From Acrasis kona (lineage: Eukaryota; Heterolobosea; Eutetramitea; Acrasida; Acrasidae), in assembly GCA_026419775.2 (NCBI GenBank), contig JAOPGA020001514.1, positions 62,001-126,000 on the forward strand: a stretch of DNA of 64,000 nucleotides, read 5' to 3'. Under the pieces are notes generated by a model. It worked only from the letters and a program-made list of their open reading frames with translations. It had not been told where the DNA came from and made no database searches. A program made the translations under genes and the position numbers. Position 1 is the stretch's first letter, and every line of letters begins with the position of its first letter. Shown here in pieces: positions 19,446-31,377 of this stretch.

Positions 19446-21729
19446 CTAATGATCCAACTTGACGAGTATCACCGAAATATTATCAGTAGATCGATCGCAT
19501 ATACTACTGCCCATCAACCTCTGAGCAGCTCTAAATAAATCTCTTTGCTCATCACCACTACGATTCTCCCTCAAACACTGATTAACAACCTCCACGGCGT
19601 GCAGATCAGAGTGTACATCCCACACTCCATCACACGCTATCACCAACAAATCATGAACGCCATAGTTCAAATCAACTAAGCAAGTATGAGGTTTGCTGCT
19701 GATGAACGGTCTACAAAAGTGGTCGCCTATGGCTCGACTCACAGCATATCCATTGATTCTACCTCCCATGATGACTCCACCCAGCTCCAACACTCTATTG
19801 CGTTCGCTGGGATCGCTGGGTTTATGGTCATGCGTCAATCTCATGACGCTTCCATCTACATTGCCCAATACTGCACGTGCGTCGCCGATATTGACCGCCA
19901 CGCATGTATTTTTATTTACAATCATGACCACTACAGCGGTGCATCCGTCGCTGAATTGCTCTGACTGCTTATCGATGGTTTCTAGTGCTTCGCAGAGTGC
20001 TTGTTCTGCACATTGTGCATCGATCGTTTGTAGTTGAGCGTACTTGTTTTCGAAAATGTTTACAACGACCGGTTGTAATCGTTCGGCAGCGAACTTGGCG
20101 GTGTTTTCTCCGGCGTGTCCGTCGAATACTGCATATAGTTGTAAGTGGAGGTTATCGTTGATTGTAATGTCGTTGTTGATGACCATTGAATCTTCCATGC
20201 TTGTTCGGAATGGACCGATCGAATGTGCAAATGCCCATTTGGAGTTGACTTTCGTGTTGTAAAGCGATTGGTGGGGTGCGAGTTGATTTGGATCCTTGTG
20301 TGAAATTTGATGACTGGTCACTTCGGTTAATAAATGATTTGGTTTGTAATGATGTGCGTCTTGGACCTGATTGAGACAAAAGTTGACCGAAAGTATTCTT
20401 TCGTTCGTGCATTGTTGAAGAGCGTCCACGTTTGTTAATTTGTTGCATGAAAAATCCAAATGTCGAATCATTGGTAGTAGTTGATCCAAGTGTTGCGGAA
20501 TGGACTCTAATTCGTTTTCTGATAGAAATAGTACGGTTAGGTTTTGTAAATTGTCGAATGACATGCTTTTGATGACATTTCCTGACAAGTATAATTGTTG
20601 TAACTTACTGTTGGGCGACCACTTCTGATGGTCGCTTTGTATCTTGTTGTATCCTGCTGAAAGTCTTGCCAAGCGATGACACGATTCGGAGATGTGGAAC
20701 AGATCCAAGTTTTGTAGTTGGTTGGAAGATAAAAATAAATCAGTGATTTTTGTCCATCCGTCCATGTTGACGAATTGTGTGAGTTGGTTTCTTGTTATAT
20801 CCAAGGATACTAATTGGTTCAACGTATGAAACGATGCAGGGAGGTTTTTGATTTGATTGTAGCATAAGTCAAGCACGAACATTTTTTGTAGGTTTCCAAT
20901 GTCTTTTGGTAGATCTTGCAATTGATTATCATAAGCATGGAATTGTTGAAGGTTGCTCAAGGTGGTTATGGAATCTGGTAACTTTGTAATCCTGTTCTCT
21001 CCAACAGAAATGACCTCGATGGATGGTAATGCAGTTCCACAGAACAACGTTCGAGGCAAGGTTGTTAATTTGTTTTGATTGAGTATCAGTTCCTTTAGTT
21101 TGGGACAGTTGAAAGTTTCATTGTTTTCAATTATAACTGAAGTTAACTCATTGCTGCTTGCATCAAGAGAAATTAGTGTTTCTATTTTAAAAATCTCTGA
21201 AGGCAGGTGTCCTTTGAGACCACAATTCGAAATTTTGATGGTCTTTAGAGGGGAAGTTATGAATAGTGGACAGGCCAGTGATTCGATAGGGTTGAAACGT
21301 GCGTCTAAGAAGCTCAGGTTGGTAAGGCCCGATAGCGATTCTAACGATCTGAAATAATTGCCAGGCATAGAGAGGCGCTCAAGCTCACCACATTTTTTCT
21401 GAAAAGTCGCTAGGGAATTTAGATATTTTGTTATATGATATATCCATAGTCTTGGTGCCTTTCAATTTGTTGTTTTTTGATAATACATCCCAGGGGAGCT
21501 CGTTGAAAAAATTTACGAATAAACCAACTTCAGACAGCGAGGTGCACTTCTTGCTCAATAAATAATCCCTAACTTCTGGTGGAATGTGATCTAGACGAAA
21601 GTTTGAAAGTTCAAGCTTGTTGTATGATTTTAGTAGTTCTAAAGCCTTGATAGTCTTGTTATCAGAAGAGTACGTTGGTACTGTGATGCTCTCCTTAGAA
21701 ACTGCCTGTGCGCTATGATGTTGTCCCAT
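19446..21729 (-). CDS. Leucine-rich repeat protein phosphatase (LRR-PP2C), probably myristoylated
   Basis: About 760 aa. It opens MGQHHSAQ, which fits the N-myristoylation pattern (Gly2, Ser6). Residues 60-460 hold about 16 LRRs. The C-terminal PP2C domain has metal and catalytic motifs VFDGHAGE, GCTAVVVMI, GDARAVLG, LTHDHKPSDPSERNRV, ACDGVWDVHSD and STDNISV, so it should be an active Mg/Mn-dependent Ser/Thr phosphatase. The LRR-PP2C order resembles PHLPP and the fungal adenylate cyclase region, but there is no cyclase or PH domain. One frame offset falls in a run of six A (about 21391-21396), between SDFSEK and CGELERLSMPGNYF. The LRR spacing is normal across it, so an assembly indel is likely. 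Confidence 0.87.
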
Positions 21730-21979
21730 TTTTCTTAGGACGTGTCATTGTGATATTCGTTACAAGATTCTGAGATATGACATATTATAAACCAACCGAC
21801 ACCAGGATTTCAGAATGGAGTGTTTAAGGCAAACAATGATGCAACAAATATAGAAGTGAGGCCGCTTAATCACAAAACCGATTCACAACATGAGCTGTTG
21901 GAAATCTCTTCATCCTCCAACTTTTGAAGACCAATGAAAAGAACAACATTCCAATGTACAACACACGAATACAATGAAA

Positions 21980-23383
21980 CTACTTTTTTAATGTTTTCTT
22001 CATTTCGACCAACTTTTTGTTCATTCTCTTGTGCACCGCTGGCTGTGATGCAGTTTGTAGACCGGTCACTTTTGAAATGGGTCTCTTTCTATAGTCAAAA
22101 CCCTCCACGCGTGGAACTTGAGCTCTAATCTTAAAACCAGGATCTCCAGGATTCTTCGGAACAGGTTTCTCTTCCTTCTTTGCAGCATTCCTCCTGTTCT
22201 GTATCAACCTCTCGCTCCTCCTGCCCTCTTCCTTTTGATCCTCGTCATACTGTTTCAACTTTGAATAATCTACTGCCAGACCATGCATCACCCTACTCCA
22301 TCTCTGTAACAAATTATTTGCTAATCTCTTGTTCTGAGGTATTTCCTTTGGATGTTCGGCTAGTATTCTTACCAACTTGTTGATTTTCGATTCCTTCAAA
22401 TGATCCTTATCGATTCCATCAAAGTCTTCTTCTCCGCCTCCATTTTGATAAACTTTTGATTCTCCTGCACAAGGTAATTCCGTTAAAATCTTTAGCACGG
22501 CGGTCCTAATGTTGACGTTGGGTAACGATCCGTCTCGTTGAAGGTTGATCCATTCCGCCAAAACAGTCAAAAACTCATCGTTGAGGAGAGCGTTGTGCAT
22601 GAAGATTTTACTGCTTTGTTTGGTTATTTCTGGTAGGAGAGCTAATTTGTGTATTTGTGGTTTTCTATCGCTCTTTGCCTTTTCGTCTGCTTGGTAGGCG
22701 TCGTTCATGCGAGTGATGAGCGTGAGCGATGCGACCTTGCTGGCGGCTTCTTCTGTTTCTGCTCTGGATGCCTTTTTGCTTTTGGTGACACCATCTGAGC
22801 TGCCTCTGCTCTTTGATTGTTTGATTCCCGTTTCATTTTCTCTTGCTTGTTCCAACTTTCTAAAATCTATTTTTTCGTCCTCTTCGTCCTCGCTTAGTTG
22901 GTCTGCTTGCTCGTTGGGCGAAGCGGGTTGCTCGACGAATTCGTCATCGACGACCTGCTTTCTTTTTGATGATCTTGTGGACATGAGCCTTCGCTTCTTC
23001 TTTGCTGGTTGGTCTGGATCCTCCTCTTGACTGCTTTCGGAATCCTCTCCGTCGTTGACGCTCTCATTTAAATCGGGCACTTGTTCTTTGTCTTCATTTG
23101 CATCTTTGGTTAAATTCTGTTGTTCTTCGTCTTGTTTTTCGTTCGGTAGTTCGTTTTCGTCGTCGAATGAAACATTTGATTCATCTGGTGTATTATTTTG
23201 GGTGGTTTCTTGATTTGTTTGTGGTTGCGTTGCATCAAAGGAAGTATTGTGTTCATTTTCGTCCTCCATGCCCTCTGATTCATTATTCTGAAATTGTGTT
23301 AATATTTCAGATTGTGACACATCCAAAGGATTTTCTTGATCTGTGTTCTCTTGGAACTGAGTCATAGCTTCTGCGTCGTCCAT
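21980..23383 (-). CDS. IWS1: IWS1/Spn1 transcription elongation factor
   Basis: 467 aa, single exon, ATG at 23383. The N-terminal 200 residues are acidic and Gln/Asn-rich with a basic KKKRRLMSTRSSKRK signal. The TFIIS-N-like LW core follows: LLNDEFLTVLAEWINLQRDG, SLPNVNIRTAVLKILTELPC, then HLKESKINKLVRILAEHPKE and RLANNLLQRWSRVMHG. These are the hallmarks of IWS1/Spn1, which binds Spt6 and RNA polymerase II during elongation and mRNA export. The basic tail is typical. With CDC73 and THOC7 it is one of several elongation/export factors in this window, but the spacing gives no sign of shared regulation. Confidence 0.93.
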   Translation of the reverse strand: MDDAEAMTQFQENTDQENPLDVSQSEILTQFQNNESEGMEDENEHNTSFDATQPQTNQETTQNNTPDESNVSFDDENELPNEKQDEEQQNLTKDANEDKEQVPDLNESVNDGEDSESSQEEDPDQPAKKKRRLMSTRSSKRKQVVDDEFVEQPASPNEQADQLSEDEEDEKIDFRKLEQARENETGIKQSKSRGSSDGVTKSKKASRAETEEAASKVASLTLITRMNDAYQADEKAKSDRKPQIHKLALLPEITKQSSKIFMHNALLNDEFLTVLAEWINLQRDGSLPNVNIRTAVLKILTELPCAGESKVYQNGGGEEDFDGIDKDHLKESKINKLVRILAEHPKEIPQNKRLANNLLQRWSRVMHGLAVDYSKLKQYDEDQKEEGRRSERLIQNRRNAAKKEEKPVPKNPGDPGFKIRAQVPRVEGFDYRKRPISKVTGLQTASQPAVHKRMNKKLVEMKKTLKK

Positions 23384-23472
23384 GATCGATAGTCAACTTA
23401 TGTTAAACGGTAATCTGACCCGATCTGATTACAAAACAAAACTTCAACACAGGTCAAAAAATAATAAATGTT

Positions 23473-24300
23473 TTATTCGACCAACTCCTCAAGCAGATCG
23501 TTTGTTTCGTCTTGATCCTTGGCTGTTGTTTTGTACTTGTTCTTACGTTGACCCTTCTTGACAGGCTCCTCTTCCTCCTCTTCATCGACGCCTTCCCAAA
23601 TGTCCTCATTTTCATCCCACTGTTCCTCTTCTTCCTTTACGGCCTGTTCAGGATCAACATCGGTCAAATTGGATAAAGCATCTTTCATAACGGCTACGAC
23701 TGCATCAGCAGTGTAATAGTAGTGTTTGTATGATTCGTAAATGTCCTTGTGTTTGTTGTTGATCTCAGGGTTTACTTTTCCGTTTCTGTCCAAAAAGTAA
23801 ATTCTTGGGAAGTAAGCACCATCTACAGCGAATTCTTTTCCAGTGAATTCCTCGCCTTCGAGAAGGTTGGTCATCACGAAGTAATCGCTCAGTCTTTCAA
23901 CCACTGGACTCTTGTTAAAGATTCCTTTCAAGGTATCACAGGCTGTACAATTGTTTTTTGTGAATAAAATAAGTGCAGGCTTGTCTTCTTCTTTGATAGC
24001 AGCAGTGGTGTTTTTCATACTGTTGAACCACCTTATGTTGTCGTTGTAGCCTCTTGATAAACCTAAATCATCATACAGATCTTCGTATAGTTCTGCGTCC
24101 AAGTTTAATTCTTGATCGATCTTATTTCTTAAAATTCTTTTGGCATTCTGTGCAGCCTTTTTTTTCGAGGGTTCAAAGATCAATAGGGATAGTACGGCGA
24201 CCACAATAGCTACGAGTGCAGATACTTTGATTACGTTCAGGACATTTACGGTCGAGGTTGGTTTGTTGACAGTATTGGGCTTTGTGTTCTTTTGCTTCAT
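23473..24300 (-). CDS. Membrane-anchored thioredoxin-like protein (TXNDC12/AGR type)
   Basis: 275 aa. A basic N-terminus precedes one hydrophobic segment (about residues 25-45), a signal anchor. The thioredoxin-like domain has the redox motif NNCTACDTLKGIF (CTAC) and the cis-Pro strand YFPRIYFLDRNGKV, the signature of the ERp18/TXNDC12/AGR2 group. The C-terminal 70 residues are very acidic and then basic, an unusual tail for this group. The likely role is disulphide exchange in the secretory pathway. It does not end in a KDEL-type retrieval signal (ends ELVE), so the anchor probably sets its location. Confidence 0.8.
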   Translation of the reverse strand: MKQKNTKPNTVNKPTSTVNVLNVIKVSALVAIVVAVLSLLIFEPSKKKAAQNAKRILRNKIDQELNLDAELYEDLYDDLGLSRGYNDNIRWFNSMKNTTAAIKEEDKPALILFTKNNCTACDTLKGIFNKSPVVERLSDYFVMTNLLEGEEFTGKEFAVDGAYFPRIYFLDRNGKVNPEINNKHKDIYESYKHYYYTADAVVAVMKDALSNLTDVDPEQAVKEEEEQWDENEDIWEGVDEEEEEEPVKKGQRKNKYKTTAKDQDETNDLLEELVE

Positions 24301-24813
24301 GTTTTGGTTGAGTTGGATTTACAATAACAACACATCTTGTGGGTTGTACGGAGACCCACAGACCATAAATTTCTGTTAAAAACTGAATGAAGAGATTTTC
24401 GTAGTCTTAATCTAGCAATATAGTGATTAGTATCTACCTTGTCCTAAACAACTGATTTTATCCATAAAGATCGAATCTACTCGCACAAATTACATGTAAC
24501 AAAGACTTTAAAGGAGATATACATGATCGAATGAATGAATGGATCGGTTGAATATATCTTAATATTAATATGAATAAGGATACGTGTGAGGTCGCAAATA
24601 ATATTTGGTGATTAATTTGGTCATGATAGTGCTAAAATCGAATCGGTGACAAGCTATGTAATATAAACAATACCACAAAGAACGGATGATGCATGAATAC
24701 AATTAAATAAAGTACATAACCACATTTTTGCCATCATTTGAAATATCTGGCCACACTAAAATAAGCTTCTATTTTTAAAATCTGGTAAAACCAAAAAAAT
24801 CGAAGTGAACACA
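24301..24813. other. Intergenic region between divergent genes
   Basis: 513 bp, very AT-rich, with the promoters of the thioredoxin-like and RING-CH genes. I see no RNA gene or repeat. Confidence 0.4.
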
Positions 24814-25614
24814 ATGATGAACGAAGAACATGAAAAGCAGTGTAGAATTTGCCTCGAGTCAAATGGACATTTAATCACCCCATGCAAGTGTTCTGGAACG
24901 ATGGGATATGTACATAATGAATGCATGGCTTTTTGGGTTCAGCACAAAACAGCCTACAATGGAGAGAAGAACGAGTTTCAATGTGACACATGTAGATATA
25001 AAATGAAATACGAGAGCATAGATTCAGATACAGCCACATTAACAAAGCAGATTGTAGCTTGGGTATTGACGGCAGTTTGGACCTCTGCCATGATCATGAT
25101 AGGATATATACTGGTCACATCTATAGGCTTGTACATTTCAGGCCAAACGTGCAACAAGAGTGCCCTCAAATATTGGGGTGCCAACATTCCATGGAGCAAG
25201 AATTTCAGTGCTCAACAACTTTTAGATAATTTATTTATGAGCCTCGTTATACTCTGTCCGAACGCTCTTCGAAGCAGACTTTCTTTTTTAGTCAGAGTTG
25301 TAATATCATTTGTTGTGGCATTGACTTTAGTGTTGATAGTTTCCTCATCAACTGACGGAAACACATCACTAACAGATATTATCAGTTATATTTTGTTTAA
25401 ATCTGGAGTGCTTTCTATTTTATTATTGATGGTATTCTTTAACATGGCCGTATGCTTGTTTGCCTTTTGGCATGTTATGGTTCACGACTGGAGTTGTCGT
25501 GTCAGTTCAGCCGTACAGAAAAGAGATTGCTTTGATGCATTGAAATGCCTATACGACCTTCCTCTACAGACCAGCATCAAGTTCCTACCATATAGTAGTG
25601 TTTCGTGTGCCTGA
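24814..25614 (+). CDS. Membrane RING-CH (MARCH-type) E3 ubiquitin ligase
   Basis: 266 aa from the first ATG of a tandem ATG pair. Residues 9-65 are a C4HC3 RING-CH finger: CRICLE, PCKCSG, a His in YVHNECMAFW, and CDTCRYKM. About four transmembrane segments follow (residues 75-100, 145-160, 165-190, 200-225). This is the layout of MARCH/TEB4-like ligases, which ubiquitinate membrane proteins. The short C-terminal tail ends VSCA with no further domain. Confidence 0.88.
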   Translation: MMNEEHEKQCRICLESNGHLITPCKCSGTMGYVHNECMAFWVQHKTAYNGEKNEFQCDTCRYKMKYESIDSDTATLTKQIVAWVLTAVWTSAMIMIGYILVTSIGLYISGQTCNKSALKYWGANIPWSKNFSAQQLLDNLFMSLVILCPNALRSRLSFLVRVVISFVVALTLVLIVSSSTDGNTSLTDIISYILFKSGVLSILLLMVFFNMAVCLFAFWHVMVHDWSCRVSSAVQKRDCFDALKCLYDLPLQTSIKFLPYSSVSCA

Positions 25615-26237
25615 GTACTTGAATAGCTTTTTTGCCAAATATTAATACAGAAAAATGAGTTTTATACCAAAATGTTATATAAAAGAATCAAGAATAAAAA
25701 GTGTTTACATGTACAAAATAGGAATTTTTGTAACTGTCTATTAGGATCTTCAATCTCTTATATTTGAATTGTCATAAAGGTTCCCACGAATAAGGTGCTC
25801 GCCATATTCAAATCAAGCCGTGCAAACAACACGTTAAATTTTCGCGCTAATACAAATCATTAGAGCTTGTCCTCATTATTTCATTAGACAAGTTGTGAAT
25901 CTGAAACCGATTGTAGCAAGTGAGTTGTGAGACTTGTACTGATTGAAGACGTCACATCTCAATTTTCTTCCACCTTGAAGATACTTAAATATTGGTAGTG
26001 TTATCTCTTTTGGGTGGGGCTCGATTGCAGGACAGGTTCATGTGAATGCTCGCTTAAATCTTTAATAAGAGTACATTATGTACATAGTTCTAAATGTTCT
26101 TAATCATGATCTTAATAATTGTCAGCTGAACAAAGATTTGAAGACCTGAAAGGAAATCATTTTATTGCAATAATAAATCTAGTACTACATGTTAACATTT
26201 GTGAAAGTGTTAAGCAGACTTTCCGCACTGACGGAAA
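25615..26237. other. Intergenic region between convergent genes
   Basis: 623 bp between the RING-CH and DeSI stops, long for this genome. AATAAAAAG occurs near 25693. I find no coding frame, tRNA or repeat. Confidence 0.4.
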
Positions 26238-26666
26238 TCACTTTTGAAATTTTGTTTTGAACCAATTTCCAACCGTAGATGATCTATTTATCCAGTTGGG
26301 AATCACACCCTTATCAGTTTCTAAAAGTATTTTTGCAAGAGCGTCTGAGAAATGGTTACAATTTTTCGCTAGCGGATCGTAATTTCTACCCAAGAATCCA
26401 TCCTTCTTCAATTTTGCGGTTACTTTGCCTGACATGTCGCTTCGCATTAAGTCTGTTTCTCCTAATTCTATGCTTTGATTGTAAATACATGTGTCTCCGT
26501 TATCCGCCTGCTTTGGTCCGTGATTGGTGATACCACCCTCACCGAAAGTGTACTCAGCCCCAAATACTTCTACTCCAGTATGGTACGTTCCTAGACCAAA
26601 TGCTCCAGATAAAGAATTATACTGTGGATTGAGATCATAAACGTGCAGAATCACCTTGGACTTCAT
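26238..26666 (-). CDS. PPPDE/DeSI-type deSUMOylating or deubiquitinating isopeptidase
   Basis: 142 aa, the normal size of the PPPDE fold. The catalytic dyad is visible: His in GLGTYHTGVEVFG and Cys in LAKNCNHFSDALAK. An FGEGG segment follows the His strand as in DeSI proteins. The family removes SUMO or ubiquitin from substrates in nucleus or cytosol. The start is 56 bp from the divergent Nudix gene, so they probably share a promoter region. Confidence 0.88.
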   Translation of the reverse strand: MKSKVILHVYDLNPQYNSLSGAFGLGTYHTGVEVFGAEYTFGEGGITNHGPKQADNGDTCIYNQSIELGETDLMRSDMSGKVTAKLKKDGFLGRNYDPLAKNCNHFSDALAKILLETDKGVIPNWINRSSTVGNWFKTKFQK

Positions 26667-26722
26667 CAGTATTTTATTAATAGACTACCTCATTACAACA
26701 AAACATTTTCAAACCTAACAAC

Positions 26723-27364
26723 ATGAGTACCGAGCCCTCTATCCAAGAAATCGCCAAGGAGCAAGAAACACATTCGAAAAGTGGCGAAATTACAGAACGT
26801 TTAAAGCCAGAAGTGGAAAGCTCTGAGGTGCTTCACAGTGGATTTTTGAGACTGATTAAAGACACATTAAAGCTTCCCCCTAGTTACCAAAAACGGTATG
26901 AATACTATAAGCTGGACACAAAAGGACTTACAGCAGTGTCTGTAATTGCAAGAGTAAAGGACAGCGATAATCACCTCATCAACATTGAATACAGACACCC
27001 AACCACTCAGTTCTTAGTTGGAGCACCTGGTGGGGTAATCGACAAGGGTGAATCTATCATCACAGCGGCACAAAGAGAGTTACTTGAGGAGACAGGTTAC
27101 ATTAACCACGATCTGTCAAAGTATGTTGTAGTTGGTTCCTGCTTCCCATGGCCATCTGTTACGGATCTAAAATTATACTTCGTTGCGGTACACGATGTCG
27201 AGTATGAGAAGCCTCCAGAATTAGAGCCATCTGAAAATTTGCAAGTGCAATTGATGTCTACCCAACAAATCCAGGACATACTCAAATCGCAGTCAAAGGA
27301 TTGTACAATAGATGGAAGTTTCACTACTGCATGGTTGTATTATACTCTACATTCACTAAAATAA
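26723..27364 (+). CDS. Nudix hydrolase (ADP-ribose pyrophosphatase-like)
   Basis: 213 aa, single exon. The full Nudix box is present: GGVIDKGESIITAAQRELLE followed by ETGY. It is preceded by the EYRHPTTQFLVGAPGG strand typical of ADP-ribose or nucleoside-diphosphate-sugar pyrophosphatases. The N-terminal 40 residues are charged and variable. Substrate cannot be fixed from sequence. No targeting signal is evident. Confidence 0.88.
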   Translation: MSTEPSIQEIAKEQETHSKSGEITERLKPEVESSEVLHSGFLRLIKDTLKLPPSYQKRYEYYKLDTKGLTAVSVIARVKDSDNHLINIEYRHPTTQFLVGAPGGVIDKGESIITAAQRELLEETGYINHDLSKYVVVGSCFPWPSVTDLKLYFVAVHDVEYEKPPELEPSENLQVQLMSTQQIQDILKSQSKDCTIDGSFTTAWLYYTLHSLK

Positions 27365-28358
<994 letters not shown>

Positions 28359-28516
28359 ATAAAGTTATAAAAATTTTAAATCACTTTTCGTCTTGTTCAC
28401 CCTTATCTCTTAAATCATCAGAGCTTCATTTATATTAAATTTCAGTAGATAAACTTTTTGATACTTTTAATATTAGATGTATCACTTTTCTCAAGCTGAT
28501 AATTGAATGCTAAATT

Positions 28517-28870
28517 TTATTTTCTACTCGAATACAAAGTATAGTGATATAAAACACCAACTACACCAAGTACTAATAGCAACCCTGCTGGCATGAACTT
28601 TCTTGATGCATTAAACCTTATAGCGCCAACAATAGCTAACAATACGCTTGAAACTAATGAAACCAAAATACCGTTAGTAGGATTGGATCCATTCTTTATC
28701 AAATATCCTCCCAAACCGAACTGATCTAATTAGAGGTTTAAAATTGAAGGACTTACCAAAACTACAAGGGGAAGAGATCCATAAAGAGATGCTTGTGACC
28801 CCTTAAGGAATCCCATCAAACCGCCGATAAGAATCAATAAAGAATAGACGAAACTGATCACGTATGACAT
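28517..28870 (-). CDS. TMEM14 family small membrane protein
   Basis: Two exons, 28870-28757 and 28720-28517, separated by a 36-bp intron, give 105 aa. The join produces VVLFGLGGYLIKNG. Four short hydrophobic helices and the conserved RFNASRKFMPAGLLLVLG block (RFxxSxKFMPAG in TMEM14) identify the family. TMEM14C of animals works in the mitochondrial inner membrane in haem precursor transport. Which paralogue this matches is not clear. Confidence 0.88.
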
Positions 28871-29074
28871 TTATTTTTTGTTGAGAGAAAAGTTGTAACA
28901 CACAACCAGAAGGAGAAAATCAAGAAATTCAGTCAGAATACTCGTAGAAACTGAAATGAATGTGAAATATCTTTAAGATTTTATCCTATGAATATAATCT
29001 TTCTTAAATTTGATAAATTTGGCGTTTGAAAATTCTGAAATCTGCAGAAAGTTGTAAAACTATTATTTTCGTCA

Positions 29075-29157
29075 TCCCCAATGGCTCAGTCGGTTATCTG
29101 AAATAGAGCGTCAGACTGTTAATCTGCAGGTCCCTGGTTCGAGCCCAGGTTGGGGAG
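29075..29157 (+). tRNA. tRNA-Asn(GTT) with about 9 extra nt in the D-loop
   Basis: Acceptor TCCCCAA/TTGGGGA is perfectly paired. Anticodon loop CTGTTAA has anticodon GTT. The T-arm CCTGG-TTCGAGC-CCAGG is canonical and the discriminator is G. The D-stem GCTC/GAGC pairs, but the D-loop is 18 nt (29088-29105) rather than 8-9. Removing TCTGAAATA (29097-29105) restores the ordinary AGTCGGTTA loop. No canonical intron lies in the anticodon loop. The gene stands alone between TMEM14 and the SAP protein. Confidence 0.9.
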
Positions 29158-29809
29158 TACTTTTGCAATAAATGTGAAACCTTAATCAAAACACACCTAA
29201 AAGAGTGGACTACTATTATTATTAATTCAGGTAGATCCGGAACTCCGAAAACAAAAGAATGATCCATAGCTTTTGGACCAATTTATAGTGACTGGTCGCG
29301 CTCGGAGCGTGGACAACTTTATCTTATAAAAGCTTTGATGCAAGAGATCTTTACATGTTGTATCACAGCAAGAGTGCAAAATTTGCATGTAAACCTCACA
29401 AGTTGTAACTGCCAGTCCTATATTCTTCACCAACTGTAATGATTGAACCAATCGATCTGTGTGATTCAATATAATATATCTACTTCTTTAACTTGAATGC
29501 TAAACATTGTCGCGCAACCTAACAAGGTTACTTGTTTGTGGTGCTCGTTCCGCTGAGTCACATCGATGATGGATAAAAATAATTTATAAGGGTAAAGATT
29601 AAAATTTCAAATCAAGAAGTAGTATAACTTGAAACAGCGCATAGGAAATGTTATTGTAAGAATGTCATTTAGTCGGAACTCGTACATTGGATGATGTTTT
29701 GGTCAACCTTTCTTCTATAGAAAAATCGTTACTAGCCGTTTCCCTCGCGATTCGAAAGTATAAAAACCAAAATCTTAAAAATAAAGAAACACTACTAAAA
29801 GTATCCAAG
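29158..29809. other. Intergenic region upstream of the SAP gene
   Basis: 652 bp. A TATAAAAA element at 29759-29766, 50 bp before the SAP-gene ATG, is a good TATA candidate. An 80-codon minus frame (29227-29469) shows no family features, and I do not accept it. Confidence 0.4.
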
Positions 29810-31277
29810 ATGGCACCAAGAAAGACCACAAAGACTGCCGCCAACAAGGCTTCAAGCGATGCTGAGGTATCTGACAACGAAAAGACCACAAAAAAAACCG
29901 CAAGCACAGACAAGTCCAGCAAGGATGACTCTAAAACTCGCTCTTCAACAAAGAAAGCAACAAAAGAGTCCAAACAAAAGGAAACCAAGCAGTCAAAGGA
30001 TAAGGAAAAGAAGAAGGAAGAACCAGTCGTTAATACCATCAACGTTGGCCACGGAGAGTTTGACAAAGTTCTAGATAACGTCACCGTGAATCTTTTGAAG
30101 GAACTACTTGAGTGCAACGGAGAGAAGAAGAAGAAGTCTTGAAAAGAAGAAAGTGCTCATAGCCGACGTTCTTTCAACTGCCGATAAAAAGGGTCTTAAC
30201 GAATTCTACACCACTCTTGGCAAAGAGGACTTAAAGGCTGTAGTTACAATTATCAACAAGGAAGAGCCCGAACATAACAACAAGAACCTACTACTAACTG
30301 AGTTCAAGAAGTACGTTCAAGATAACGGTTTGGACAAGACCCTTAATGCCCTTGACTCCGACACCTTAGTAAAGTTATGTACCTGCCTAAACTTTGAAGA
30401 GGAAGGCGCCGACAAAGGAAACTTAGAAAATGCCCTTAAGGAGGAAATTAAAATTCTTGGTCTACGTAACGTTCTAGGAGCAACCAATAAGAACTTCATG
30501 ATCGACATCTGCAAGTGCTTGAACCTGCCCACCCAAGCTTCTAAATCAAAGTTAGAGAACTCCATCCTAGGCCTTGCTTATAAGGAAGTCTTGGAAGAGG
30601 AAGAACAAGAAGAAACAAAGAAGAAGAACAAGAAGGAAGCCAAGGAGGCCGACGTTGACATTTCAAAGATTGACAAGGACTCCACACTTGAAGATTTATA
30701 CCAGTATTATTTGGCCAACCTTGTTGAATACTGCAAACAAAAGGGTCTAAAGACCAGCGGTAACAAGAGAGACATTACCCACCGCATCCTCAAATACTTG
30801 AAGGATCCAGAAGACAAGAATGTTCGCCCACAACAACCTGGTGACAAGAAGAAAAAGAAGAAAATGTCCGAAGCACAAAAGAAGCTAAAGAAGAAGGAGG
30901 CCGCCGCCAAACTAAAGGAACAAAGAGAAGAAAAGAAGAAGGAGGAAAATAAGAATGGAGAAGCCAGTGACAGCAACAAATCTGACGACAAGCCAAAGGA
31001 AAAGGCAGCAGCTAAGAAGAACAAAAAGGCAGATGAGAAGAAGGCCGAAGATGAGGAAAAGAAGTCAGAGGAGAAGAAGACCGACAAGAAGGCGGAAGAA
31101 AAGAAGGCTGCCGAAGAAAAGGTTGAAGACAAGCCAAAGGAAAAGGCAGACAAGGGCGCAAAGAAGAACGACAAGAAGGCTGCCGAAGAAAAACCAGCCG
31201 AAGAAAAGAGCGAAGAAAAGAAGCCTGAAGAAGAAACAACAACAAAACGTTCAACAAGAAACAAACAGAAAAAGTAA
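29810..31277 (+). CDS. Lys/Glu-rich protein with repeated SAP-like helices and a SAP domain
   Basis: The ATG at 29810 opens MAPRKTTKTAANKASS. A charged N-terminus is followed by about four 40-residue helical repeats of the type LDKTLNALDSDTLVKLCTCL. A more typical SAP motif comes next, with LVEYCKQKGLKTSGNKRDIT as its core. The last 170 residues are Lys/Glu/Ala low complexity. SAP domains bind AT-rich DNA, so this is probably an abundant chromatin protein. The frame changes by one base inside the GAAGAAG-rich stretch near 30121-30140, within repeat 1. The repeat pattern continues across it, so a sequence indel is the simplest reading. About 488 aa in total. Confidence 0.72.
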
Positions 31278-31377
31278 AACAATCAATAGGTCCTCGTTAC
31301 GCCACACTTATCTAGCCATCCATTATCACCTTCTATATCTGTACAAGGATTTGTAAAGTAAATTATTTTTAATGTAA

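Noticed and set aside
30707-31282. A long minus-strand open frame of about 190 codons opposite the SAP gene
   Set aside because: It is a Ser/Phe-rich mirror of the Lys/Glu-rich repeat on the plus strand. Such shadows are expected from GAA/AAG-rich coding DNA.
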